Shown: in pieces, positions 44,970 to 55,602 of the stretch | Layout: every line of letters begins with the position of its first letter | Position numbering within the stretch: position 1 is the stretch's first letter | Origin: Strongylocentrotus purpuratus | Lineage: Eukaryota; Echinodermata; Echinoidea; Camarodonta; Strongylocentrotidae | Reading direction: 5' to 3' | NCBI RefSeq assembly: GCF_000002235.5 | Contig: NW_022145599.1 | Coordinates: forward strand, 5,371,281 to 5,435,280 | Length of the DNA: 64,000 bases | Program-made: the position numbers and the translations under genes | The notes under the pieces: generated by a model | Told to the model about the DNA's origin: nothing | Database searches by the model: none | The model's input: the letters and a program-made list of their open reading frames with translations, nothing else

Positions 44970-47900
44970 AGAATTCTTCGTCTTTCGCGGCTCTGAGACT
45001 TTTCGGCCATACACTTGATGTAGTCCTCAGTAGGAAATCTGAAGATATTATTTCCCACATTTCTTTTTTGTCATCTCTCCCATCCGACCACTCTGCCATC
45101 CTTTCCACCATTAATCTCAAAGGGCCTAAAAACCCTAAAAGGAAGGTGAGCTTCAGAAAGGTTCGCGACATCGACTCTAACTCCTTCCTCCTGGACATCA
45201 AACAGGAAATGGCATCTTCTCCGTGTCCTTCTTGTCCATCTAAAGCAGTTTTATTCTATAATGACAGTTTGACTAAACTTATGGACAAGCAGGCTCCTCC
45301 GAAAACTGTGACTGTTACAATCTAACCGAATACTCCTTGGTTTTCTGATGATATTATGGAAAGGAGCTGTATCTTGAGAACCCTATATCGTCAAGAATAT
45401 AAAACGTACTACACTCACATCAACGATGCTAAATCGCAGTACCTGAGGAATGAGATTGCCAATGCTGACTCTAAACAGCTGTTTAACATCGTGAAGAAAC
45501 TCTCCACTCTTATTCAGTCCTCTATTTATCCCGATCACTCATCCGATTCTGCACTTGCAAATCAGTTCAGTGAGTACCTCAAAAAGAAAATCAGTGATAT
45601 TGTGTCTTCCTTTGCACCAGATGTTAATTATGTGCAGTCACACGTCCAACCTCCTGAGAACTCTTTGAATTGTAGCGTGAGAGGGTTTATGCTAGTTACT
45701 GAAGTTCAGCTTCGACATCTTATCAAGTCTACTCCACCGAAATATTGCATTCTGGACCCTATTCCAACTTGGCTGCTCAAAGATTGCCTTGATGAACTGC
45801 TTCCGGTCCTGACATACATCATCAATGCGTCATTGTCATCGGGTGTAGTTCCTCTGACATTCAAAACCTCACTCGTTGTCCCTCTTGTGAAGAAGCCTAA
45901 TCTAGACCCAAATGTCCTTGGCAATTACCGCCCTATTGCAAATTTGCCATTTGTGAGCAAGATCTTGGAAAGGATCGTGGCTAACCAACTAATGTATTAT
46001 GTGGACAGTCGACATCAGCTCCCTGGAAATCAGTCCGCGTACCGCAACCTCCACTCAAAAGAAACTGCATTGTTGAAAGTGCTCAACGATCTACTCCTTG
46101 ATGTTTACAAGGGTGATGAGGCCATTCTACTTCTTTTGGACTATTCCGCGGCGTTTGGCACGCTCGACCACACCGTGCTGCTACAGCGTCTTGTCAATGA
46201 CTACTCCATCTCAGGGACTGCTCTCCAATTGATTGAGTCAAACATACAAGACCGCTCAGACTGCTAAGCTCCACTCGCTTCATCAGGGTGTGAACTATGC
46301 TATGTATGCGGATGACACTCAAATTAATCTAACTATATGTCACCTCGTGGTAAAGTCGACGCTGTCAATTCACTAAAAAGATTGTCTTATGGACATCAAG
46401 GTCCAATAATAGACTACGTCTCAACGAAAACTAGTCAGAACTGATCCATTTTCTACACAGTTCAGGAGCACGGTGCCTCCACCACATCTGACAACTGATG
46501 ATGGTTTACTAAAGACCTCTGAATACGTTAGAGACCTCGGCGTCACATTGGACAAATACTTTACTCTTCAAAAGCACATCAAAAATGTCTGCAAATCTGT
46601 ATCTTGGGGCATCTAGAAATTTGGAAAGATCAGGCGACTGCTTGACAAAGCCTCTACTGAAAGACTTGTCCACGCCTTCGTCTCCTCCCATCTGGGCTAT
46701 TGCAACTTCCTTCCGGCCTCCCGTTTTCACATATATCTCCTCTCCAGCGAATCCAAAATTCAGCAGCTAGATTGATCACATTAAGTAGAAAACATGACCA
46801 AATATCCCCTGTTCTTCTCTCACTTCATTGGCTACCGGTACATTCTCGTATTACTTTCAAGATCTTACATCTTTCATACAAAATAACACATAATCTTGCC
46901 CCTAAATATCTTTATGACCTACTCTCACTTCGATCCTCCTCTTCTGCCAGATCCCTCCGTTCATCTTCCTCCATGCAAATAATTCACGGCCCACGTACAA
47001 AAACCCGTTATGGTGACCGTGCCTTTTCATCGATTGCCCCCGCCCTCTGGAACAAACTCCCACCCCATATTGAAAATGCCCCATCCATTGAGTCATTCAA
47101 AACCCTTCTCAAAAACCACCTTTATAATCAATTATAGTATATCGGAGGTGCACACAAGTAGTTCATGCCGTTCAACTGAATGGTATTGTATTAGTAATTG
47201 CAATGACGATATTCGTCATTGCCTTGCATTTTCGTTTACATTCTGTCCCATTAATATTCTTCTTCTCCGTGTTCTCCTTGTTTTCGTCAGAAAGTTGCAT
47301 TCGTTTTGCACGTAGTGCTTGTAATCACTAGTTATGCCCTTTCCTCGTTTCCATTTCCTTTCAAATTTCATAGGCATAGTCTCTAGCATCTCATCAAGGT
47401 CACTACATTCTTCGATTTTCGAAATCACTCCTGCATAACCGTCCAGGCGCCATTTTGTCCGTTTCTGGTCCGTTTTAAGGCCTTTCTTTCTTCCTTCCTA
47501 TCTCCACTATCCTAGATCCTACATGGTTCTACAAATTCCTCTTAGTCCAAGATATGTTCTTTCATCTGCGACGCATAACCTGACCTTCAAAATGCCACCT
47601 TCGCAATACAAATTCAAATCCAAAACCGATTTCGTCAAAAATCTCTAATTTTTTTGAAAAATGGACCCCTGAAAATAAAAAATTGCCATAACTTTCGCAT
47701 ACCATTTCCGTTTCGTCTCAATTTCTTGCAGTATCTTTAACTCATAATTGCACATAGCCATGCTAAATTTCACGCTCCAATGAATTTGCAAAAACAAATA
47801 GTGCCCTCTAAATTTCTGGGATTTGGCTTTCTTGCTGTGGCCATATCTCCATCATTTCTGGCCAAACCCGTACCTTTTTTTTGGATTTAGATTATTGAAG

Positions 47901-48052
47901 ATATGCCCTTTCCAGCCAAATACAAAATTATATACCCTAACACTGACCAAGTTGTTCGTTACAACTCCCTGGTTAGACAGTACCACCTGTGCGCTTAAAA
48001 ACGCCTGTATTATAAAGCGCCCTATAAATGTAGTTATTATTATTATTATTAT
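44970..48052 (+). pseudogene. L2/CR1-type LINE, plus strand, with (TTA)n tail
   Basis: The endonuclease C-terminus GHTLDVVLSRKSEDIISHIS joins to LPSDHSAILSTI (45068). The connecting region has VSFRKVRDIDSNSF, then TPWFSDDI and an RT frame 45356-46267: LIKSTPPKYCILDPIPTWLL, LVKKPNLDPNVLGNYRPIAN, LLLDYSAAFGTLDHTVLL. A deletion removes the middle palm. YAMYADDTQI (46295) and VRDLGVTLDKYFTL follow in decayed frames, then the 145-codon C-terminus (46700-47137): LQRIQNSAARLITL, LHWLPVHSRITFKIL, RAFSSIAPALWNKLP. A ~900-base 3' UTR ends in AAAGCGCCCTATAAATG and (TTA)n at 48033-48052. It is 5' truncated and carries an in-frame stop, frameshifts and an internal deletion. Confidence 0.87.
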
Positions 48053-48455
48053 GTATATGATCTGTTTTTTATTGGTTTTCGGACAATTTTTTTGAAGAAA
48101 TGCGGTGGAGGCGACTTGACATATTGGTGGACGTTAGACCTAGGGCCTGACTCACCATTTGGCCGAGTTGAGAAACTTGTCACTACGTACCGTGTCTGTG
48201 TTGGTCCTTGGACGTCCAAATATAGCCAATAGGCCTTTTGCTCGCCAGGCACTGGCCTCTTCAACATTAAATTAAAAGTTGAAGAATCCAATTTATCCAA
48301 ATCTATATACATTTATTAAAAAAAGTAAATCTAATTTGAAAGGAAAAAATCCTAACACAAAAAGGTGTAAATATTCACTCCTGAATGATAAACGCATATA
48401 AACCTAAACAACCAAAACATAATTATGCACAAGCTGGCGATTGTCGCTTACCTAT
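48053..48455. other. No gene seen
   Basis: Sequence between the LINE tail and the unit D 5' block. No recognisable feature. Confidence 0.4.
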
Positions 48456-49078
48456 ATGTCAGGTAATGTCGATTGGTAAATGATTTTACCCATGCAGGGG
48501 TGAGGTAACGTCCCAGAAGCTTACCAAAAAGGGTTAAACTTTCCCGATAATCAGGATTAATTACCCCATGCGGGCCGAAAATTTCGCAACGACTCAGCCA
48601 GCCGCTGAATAAGCCGGGGGGGGGGGGGGGGGGGTAAGAGGACACTTTTTTTGGGGGGGGGTCTCGAAATTTGAAAATTTGACATTTTGCTCCGTTGGTG
48701 GGGGGGGGGGGGGTAAGGTCAGCTTTTTAAGGTCAACCATGGGGGGTTTTACCCCGCGGCCATTAACCGTCTGCGAGTGTCTACTCTATAAGGCGATGAG
48801 TCATGAATCAACCCAACGTATGCTGAACATAAATAGATCGCGCATGATACTTTCCATGATGGAATGGAATAAACGTCTCATCGGTATTATTTTTTAAGTC
48901 ACGTCTTCCAAAGGATAACCAGGGCATGTGATAACCATGCTATGGGATTACGATCAGTGCTGAGGCTGTGGAAACATGATCCGATTTGGATCACTACGTG
49001 TATTGTAGACTAATGTGTTGCGATCTCATAAGCCAGCTATATCGGTGATGCTGATACTGAAGTGTTAGCCATATATAG
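48456..49078 (+). promoter_or_regulatory. 5' block and exon 1 of unit D, with G-run insertion
   Basis: 48470-48570 matches the region around 1960-2060. About 155 bases of G-rich sequence are inserted at 48597-48755, then homology resumes with GATGAGTCATGAATCAACCC, the ATAGATCGCGCATGATACTT region, and the exon end ATATATAG with donor GTAAGA at 49079. The upstream ORF is intact at 49048-49068: ATG CTG ATA CTG AAG TGT TAG. The acceptor would be at 55500, so the present intron is 6.4 kb and filled with transposons. Confidence 0.6.
48597..48755. repeat. G-run insertion (possible G-quadruplex DNA)
   Basis: Runs of more than 8 G at 48616-48635, 48652-48661 and 48700-48714 with short T/A spacers interrupt the conserved 5' block of unit D. 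Other units lack it. Confidence 0.7.
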
Positions 49079-49079
49079 G

Positions 49080-49677
49080 TAAGAATGGTTCGAATTGTAT
49101 TCTGATATCGAGTATTAAAATGGTGACATATTGATCGAAAGGAGCAAAATAATGTTGATTAAAGATCTAAATTAATTTAATCAAGTTGATACTTTTTACT
49201 CAAAGAGGCATGGACACGTCCAAAAACAATTTTAGGGGTGGGGGACACAATACCGTATGTTCTCCCCCCACATCTTTGAAGTCTTGTATTTCGTATAGTA
49301 GACTCTATGGGGTCCAAATTTTTGATATTGTGCCTTCGATTCTAGAAATAAAGCAGAAAATATGCGCTATAAATTAGGATTTTGATGAGTTCCAGTTCTG
49401 TGATTGGCGAAAACTGGTATTATTATAGATCATCAACCAATAATATTAGTCGCGCGGATCTCGGTGGTGAGCTTAATGACAGTTGATAATTTCACCAAAA
49501 CTGGAAAATAAACCCCCTTTTTTAGAAGTTGGATCACTTCCTGGGGACACAAACAATTGATTTTGTTCCCGTCATTCCCGGTATATAGCTGATGATGGTC
49601 ATATCGTGAGATTCTTTGCTCCACTTTGACAACCTTTCAAGTGTACATCGCGTGTGTGCTACAGTGTGTATATCATG
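49080..49677. other. Intron start of unit D, no gene
   Basis: The first ~80 bases match other units' intron starts (GATATTGATCGAAAGGAGC-type). The rest shows no feature. Confidence 0.45.
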
Positions 49678-50069
49678 CGCGGCCCCCCCCCCCCCCCACT
49701 CAGTGTTATTTAGGGTACGCATATGCTCGTACCCTCTTTTTGAAAGCACCCCCTATCTGAGGACTGCCAACATTTCCGAACCCCCCTTTCGCGGGCTTTT
49801 CGCGGGCTTTTTTTGCATTGGAGACCCCCCTAAATCAGAAAAAATGCTCAATGTACCCCCCTAAATTCGGAATAATTTCTCAGGAGTCCAAAGAGATGAG
49901 AGAAAAAAAGAAAAACACCCCCTTTTTAAAGAAATCTCCGGGTGAAAAGTCAAATACACCCCTTTTCTTACAATTCTCGGGCCGGACTTTGTCGCACGAA
50001 AAGTACCCCTTTACCGGACATTTTGGCAACACGCATGCGGTCATTCCGACCTCTGAGTGGGGGGGCCGG
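49678..50069. mobile_element. Non-autonomous element with poly-C/G inverted ends
   Basis: The left end CGGCCCCCCC..CACTCAGTG and right end CTGAGTGGGGGGGCCGG are inverted. The ~390-base interior has repeated ACCCCCCT/CCCCTTTTT words and no ORF. Long open frames on both strands here are a by-product of low complexity. Confidence 0.6.
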
Positions 50070-51535
50070 GATACATTCATAGGCAGGTATTTTACCGCAG
50101 CCCCAAATCACACCCTGAGCTAATATGTCATTTATCATTAATTTTTGACAACTTCTATTTCTATTGAAAATTTCTATTTCTGCAGTTTATGTACATGATT
50201 GTGTCATTTTTTCAGTGTCATCGACGTGCTGGTTTAACACTCAAATAGTGCTCTTTTTATTCTCTTCATCTTGTGTGTATGATGTATGAATTATGAACCA
50301 TTTTAACGTACGCGATGTATGATTCAAACACCTTTTTCTCCTTCAAAAATGTGGATGTTTTTGATATCCTAAAGGAGATACGCACGTACCTTCTCCGACG
50401 AAAAACCCTTTTCCCGTACTTTACGCGCATGATGTACAAGCTGGGATATAAGTTTCCCCCGAGAAACAGTTGCATTTGTTATTTAAGATTTGCATGTTTG
50501 AGTCATTTGAGTCAGCGTAGCCATTGGGGTGGGGGGGGGGGGGGGGACGTGCCCCGGCGCAAATTTTTAGAGGGGCCTCAATTTGCAATGACAAATAAAA
50601 AATCAAAGAAAATTGGTATTGGTTAAACTGATATAGTTTTTGTCATAAATACGAAATTCATCCTCCATAGGGGTTTTTGTATAGTTTCGATATCGAAAGT
50701 CGATAGCTTCATTGAAAAATTCGCCCCCCGGGGCATCGTCATTTTGCGCCCTCCGTGGGGAGGGGGGGGGGCGGCGGTGGCGCCACTTCTGCCCTCGGAC
50801 GCCCAAAAGGTGTAATATTAATAGATAATTTTATAAAAATTCTCTTAAATTGGCGCCAAAAGTGACACAAATTTAAGATCCAATGTATATTTACCATCAA
50901 CAATTGTCAACGGAAAATAGAAAAATCCTTGGAAAATAAGTTAATTTTGGTCAAAACGGGGCCATCGTGCAAGTGGTAGCTGAATGGGCTTTAGGAGTTA
51001 ATCTGAATTTTGACTAAAAGTATTCACTTAATTGCATGAATCCAGTAGAAAAAAAAAATTTACTCCACTGGGCTTACATTTCGGTATTTGAGATATTTTA
51101 GTATCATAAGTACAAAAACTGTTAAATACCCTCGAAATGTATCAAGTTATTTTGATTTTTTAAAAGATTTTACATTTTAGGAGTGAAATGGATGTTATAT
51201 TGTCGTAGCGTGTGTCCATTAAATCAATAAATGCCTATGGGAAAAGGCTAGCTTAGCCGACTATCGAAAAAAGCGTCATGGTATTAACCCATTGTTTACT
51301 GGAACCTGGTGGTCCCTGTGTTAAGTCTATGGGAATTAGAGAATTCAGTAGTCAACGGGTTAAAATAGGGTATAATAACATATCACTGAAACCAAAACAA
51401 AAATAATGAGTCCTTATATCCCCTGAATTTGCTGAAAACCAGTGAAAACCTGGAAACCCGCTGGGGGGTTTTCCCTGGACCCCACGCCGGATAGCGCTCA
51501 TCAGAGGCGGCGGACCCCCCCCCCCCCCCCACCTT
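50070..51535. other. Intron of unit D, no gene; G-rich patches
   Basis: Two G-rich patches (50524-50550 and 50755-50777) with CCCCGGCGCAAATT-like borders resemble the C-rich repeat families of the window. The rest is AT-rich with no recognised coding or RNA feature. Confidence 0.4.
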
Positions 51536-51539
51536 TTCA

Positions 51540-52130
51540 ACTATCCCTAAAGTGCCCTTTTTTACATAAGAAAAAGTGCCCCTTTTTACTTCAGATAAGT
51601 GTCCCTCTGTATTTCTAATAGATACCCTTTACACAATGTTATAAGTGCCCCCTTGATAAGTGCCCCTTCCACTTCTCATAAATGCCCCTTCTTAAACCTC
51701 TAATACTTAACTTCCTTTATTTGAATCCGATAAATACCGTATTTTTTTTCCATGAGTGCCCATTTTCCTTTGTAATGAGTGCTCCTTTCCATTCTCACAA
51801 GTGCCCCTTATCAACTCTGATAAGTTCCCCTTCACCTCTTATAATTGCCTCTTTTCAAATCTGAGAGGGGTCCCTCATATTTTGAGAAGTGCCTCTTTTC
51901 ATTTGTATGCCCCCTTTACATTCTTATAAGTGCCCCTTTTCATCTCCGGTGAGTGCTCTTTGTCAAATGTAGAGGTGCCCCTATCAACTTTGAAATGAGT
52001 GCCCATTTTTGTTTCTGATAATTTCTCCTTTTCACCTTGACACCTGCTCCTTTTCTTTTCTAATAAGTGTACTTTTCCCTTTGGATATTAAAGTGCCTCC
52101 TTTTCTTTTCACCATAACATGTGCTCCTAA
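51540..52130. repeat. Decayed minisatellite with consensus AAGTGCCCCTTTTC
   Basis: Some 15-20 degenerate units carry AGTGCCC(C)TTTT at ~25-35 base intervals, for example near 51547, 51577, 51640, 51780, 51804, 51886, 51930 and 52000. The spacer is TCTGATA/TTCTAATA-like. It is clearly tandem in origin but much diverged. No protein repeat is implied. Confidence 0.8.
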
Positions 52131-53200
52131 TTTAAAGCGACTAAGAGCAACTTTTACTTTAATTTCACCAAAAGCTAGCTCGCTCCGCTCGCACTTAAAG
52201 TTGATAGAATAACGTTTCTCATTAAAGGGTTCCTCCAATCAAAACGGGCTTAAAATTGAAGAAAAAAAGACATGTGGAAGAGTTTTTTTCGGACGGAGAT
52301 TCCGAATATGACAATGATTTTTCTTAGAAATCATCAATAATTCTTGAATCTAGCTTTAAAAATGTCGACTCAGACCGCTCAGAAAGAACAGCACAGTTTC
52401 GGAGCTGTATTACACAATAGCATATGACGTCATTGAAAGAGAAAACATTGGCATAACACAACATAACATAGCCCTTTAATAGATACCCTACTGTAATACC
52501 TACAAAAAACTTCAACAAGTGTTTAAATAATGGTCATGATTTAACAGTCGTTATCTTTCTTACCTGTTTCGTGTCGATTTTCTTATATTTTTTGAGTATT
52601 TTTTTCTAAAAACGAAGACATTAGTATACATGCACTTTCTTACAGGTTTCACGACAAACGCTGCACAATAAGGGAGTTTACAGATAGCACATTGTACAAA
52701 TGACCCAAAATTTCCACAGATCTTTTACACATGGAGAAGTTCCACTTTGAGCATCTTAGAATAATAACTGCCAAAGTCCTAGATGTGCTTCATGAATACC
52801 TTTTGTTTGCCATCTTGAAAAGAATACTTCCACCTGCCTATCTTAGAATGTACCGTTGGTGCATAAATTAATAATGTAGCAAAACTTTCATGAGCGCATA
52901 TTCAGTATTCATCTCTGTGGGTTTACCTTTGGTACAAATAACCTTTATCTGCTCATGCTCCCGACGATGGGGTGCGGGCGCGCGCGTGCATGAAATAAGC
53001 GACTGTAATCTCAGATTCTCATTAAATTCATGCAAGTAACTCACATTATGAATTGATGATCATCATTACGGTGATCACCACTTTGAAAGACGCTCCGCCG
53101 CCCCTGACGCTCCGCTCGTTTCGCTCGCTACGCTCTACTTGGACATTCAGATTTCAGTGTCCCCAACAAATATAAAGAGATTGACGCCCCTGGGAATTCA
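52131..53200. other. Intron of unit D; probable MITE at 52222-52488
   Basis: CATTAAAGGGTTCC (52221) and TAGCCCTTTAATAG (52474) suggest a ~265-base MITE with TTAAAGGG ends. The remainder has no gene. A CpG-rich patch is at 52970-52990 and another near 53092-53135. Confidence 0.4.
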
Positions 53201-53209
53201 GTGTTTTGT

Positions 53210-53535
53210 GTCACAGTCAGACGCTAGGCTTATGATTTCATTAAACCCAGTTCTACGTGTTAAAATAGTTATGATTTATACGTTAAATCAATATTTGTAT
53301 AGTAGCCATGGTATAGTGTTATAATAAAAACTGTTCAAACTTTAATTCGGATCGGAAACCATTTCCTAGTTCAGAAGTAAACAATTCTTTATTAAACAAT
53401 CTGTTTGCTGATGCTGACTTAGCGGGCCATATATTTAATATTACGAGGCACAACGCACAATGAAATTCAACCACACACACACACACACACACACACAACT
53501 AGGGGACCTATGGCCTTAAGTCATAACTGACAGTA
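53210..53535. other. Ancestral intron piece and CA microsatellite
   Basis: 53228-53412 matches 8680-9012 in the unit B intron, so it descends from the shared unit. A (CA)n run is at 53472-53497. 53500-53535 matches 44640-44680 inverted. Confidence 0.6.
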
Positions 53536-53539
53536 ATGA

Positions 53540-55455
53540 GGATAAATGGAGAGGAAAGACAGAGAATATTTAGGAGGAGGTGTTTGTTGTTACATTCTAA
53601 ATAGTGTACCTTATGGAGCTCTCACACTCTGCCGTGTAGGCCTACCGTCCACCTGCCGGGCTATTAAAAAACAACAGAGTCCAGAACGTTGGGTTTTGAG
53701 CGAACTTGTCCCCGGCCGCAAAAAAAAAATCATAAAATTAATCTTTTCACCGTTTCGTTGCCATCTTCTGACCGTTCTCACCGGGCGCATATCGGGTGTT
53801 GAACGTGCTTCTACCGTCTTCACCGCCCAGATTGACTATTGTTGAAAATTTTGGCCGTTTCCATACCAGGCCCATACCGGGTCTCGAACGTGTGCACCGG
53901 GTTTGTAGCAGCCACCTACCAGTCACTTAGCGTCCCCTCACCGCTCGGAGCGTCCTTTGAGCGAGTCCCCGGACTGCTGACGTCATGACACGACTGCCAT
54001 AAATACCCCGATTTGAACGGCAACGGTCAGTCCGCTCTCCATTTTTCATCACCGTTCTGTAACGGGTTATGAGCGTGTTGTGAACGTGTTCATACAGTGT
54101 GACCGTTTTCATAACGTATTCATAGTTCATACCGTCCTCATACCGTTCAACACCGTCCTCTTGCCGCTTACTTGCGGCCGGTGCCAGCCGGCCAAAGTTT
54201 TGAACATGCCCAAAACTTTCGCCGGGTCCCACCGGGTGTAAATAAGCGCCAACGCCTTATTAACGTGTTACCCGCTTTGATAACGAACCACTGTGTGCCC
54301 TCGCCGTTCTCCACCGTCCGCAGACATTTTCGCGCACGGTGGCACACGGTAGGCCTACACGGCAGAGTGTGAGAGTCACTTTAAGGAGGCAAGATTTGTA
54401 ATGCAAAGGCTTAGAATTACTGTGGATTGAATAAAAGCCCAGAAATGAAGCTAGTTTGTATGTGGGCATTATATATCGTAAACCAAATTCTTCCGTATCC
54501 TTTTTTCGAAGAATTAGAGGAAAATCTAGAACAAATATTTTCACTCTCAGATAGAATAATACTACTGGGTGACTTAAATTGTAACATGCTAACAGTTAAT
54601 TCTTTGTCCAATAGGTTAATTGAAATTGTTGAATCTTCGGGTTAAATTCAGCTCATTAACAGGACAACTCGTGTGACCCCTTTCAGTAAAAGCCTGATTG
54701 ATCTGGTTTTTGTATCAAAGGCACTAGGAGAATTACACTCAGGTGTACAGCCTATTGGGTTTAGCGACCATTTCTAGATGTTGTTAAAAAACTAAAAACA
54801 CCCATTTCGTTGCCTCAAATTTCACGCTTTCGTTCTTTTCAATGAAAATGCTTTTCTCAATGATATTGAAGATATTGATTGGAGTGAAATGTTTATAAAT
54901 ATTACTGGTATTGATTTTATGTGGGACAAGTTTCGAGACGTCTTTTTAAAACTCTGACAAACATGCACCCTATGTATCAGTGCATACAAAAAGTTAAAGG
55001 GTCTCTATGGATAACCTCGGCTTATAAAGAGTTAGCAAGAGATAGAGACTATTGCAAAAATCAACTTTATACAATTAAATGCAATAACATCAGAAATGAG
55101 AATAAAACTACCGCTCTAGGGAAGAAATATACTTCATTGAGAAACAAAGCTAATATCCTTAATAAAAAGTTGAAAAAGGCTTATTATCGAAGTAAAATAG
55201 AGAGTAGCAAAGATATGAAAGAATCCTGGAATATTGTAAAAGAGTTGTTGCCTGATAACAAGGCTAGTGTTTAAATTATGTTTTTATTGTATATTTGCGT
55301 ATTTTTATGTGTATTGTAAGATATTTAAAATGTGATTTGTTTGTTACAGCAGGGCTCCCTTAGAAAGCAGGCCTTGCGGCTTAAATGGGACCACCCTGCT
55401 ATTATAAAGAAGACATGAATAAATAAATAAATACATAAATAAATAAATAAATACA
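53540..55455 (+). pseudogene. CR1/L2-like LINE, plus strand, endonuclease part and 3' tail only
   Basis: Endonuclease pieces: RKDREYLGGGVCCYILNSVP (53552-53612), then, after an inserted transposon, LYVGIIY, FEELEENLEQIFSLSDRIIL, LGDLNCNML and TTRVTPFSKSLIDLVFVSKA with GFSDHF. The post-endonuclease region runs to ESWNIVKELLPDNKASV (55272). The RT is entirely missing. The 3' end (CAGGGCTCCCTTAGAAAGCA, CCACCCTGCTATTATAAA) carries an (AAAT)n tail at 55415-55455. It has frameshifts and an internal deletion. It ends only ~45 bases before the splice acceptor of gene D. Confidence 0.78.
53619..54380. mobile_element. Non-autonomous DNA transposon with perfect 30-base inverted ends
   Basis: 53619-53648 and 54346-54375 are exact reverse complements over 30 bases (outer part CTCTCACACTCTGCCGTGTA). 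It splits the endonuclease of the surrounding LINE. TTATGGAG (53611-53618) and TTAAGGAG (54381-54388) form a likely 8-base target duplication with one difference, if the left end has lost about five bases; 8 bases fits hAT-type insertion. The interior has no transposase frame but is crowded with ACCGT, CCGTTCTCA and GAACGTG words. Confidence 0.82.
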
Positions 55456-55500
55456 TTTCTTCTTTCTCTCTCTCTCTCTCTCCCTCTTTGTATTTTTCAG
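55456..55500 (+). promoter_or_regulatory. CT tract and splice acceptor of gene D
   Basis: A (TC)n tract followed by TTTGTATTTTTCAG ending at 55500 matches the acceptors of genes A, B and C. The LINE tail lies immediately upstream, which may displace the branch point. Confidence 0.65.
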
Positions 55501-55602
55501 GACTAAACTCGGCTTACATTATTTACTTCAAAGTGGAGGGAAACGGCGAATGGTGCACAGACTTTACACCTCGATCGCGTACACAGTCCGTAGAAAACGA
55601 CC

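Noticed and set aside
49616-50123. Open frames of 66-101 codons on both strands
   Set aside because: They overlap a C-rich non-autonomous element and are open in several frames because of low complexity.
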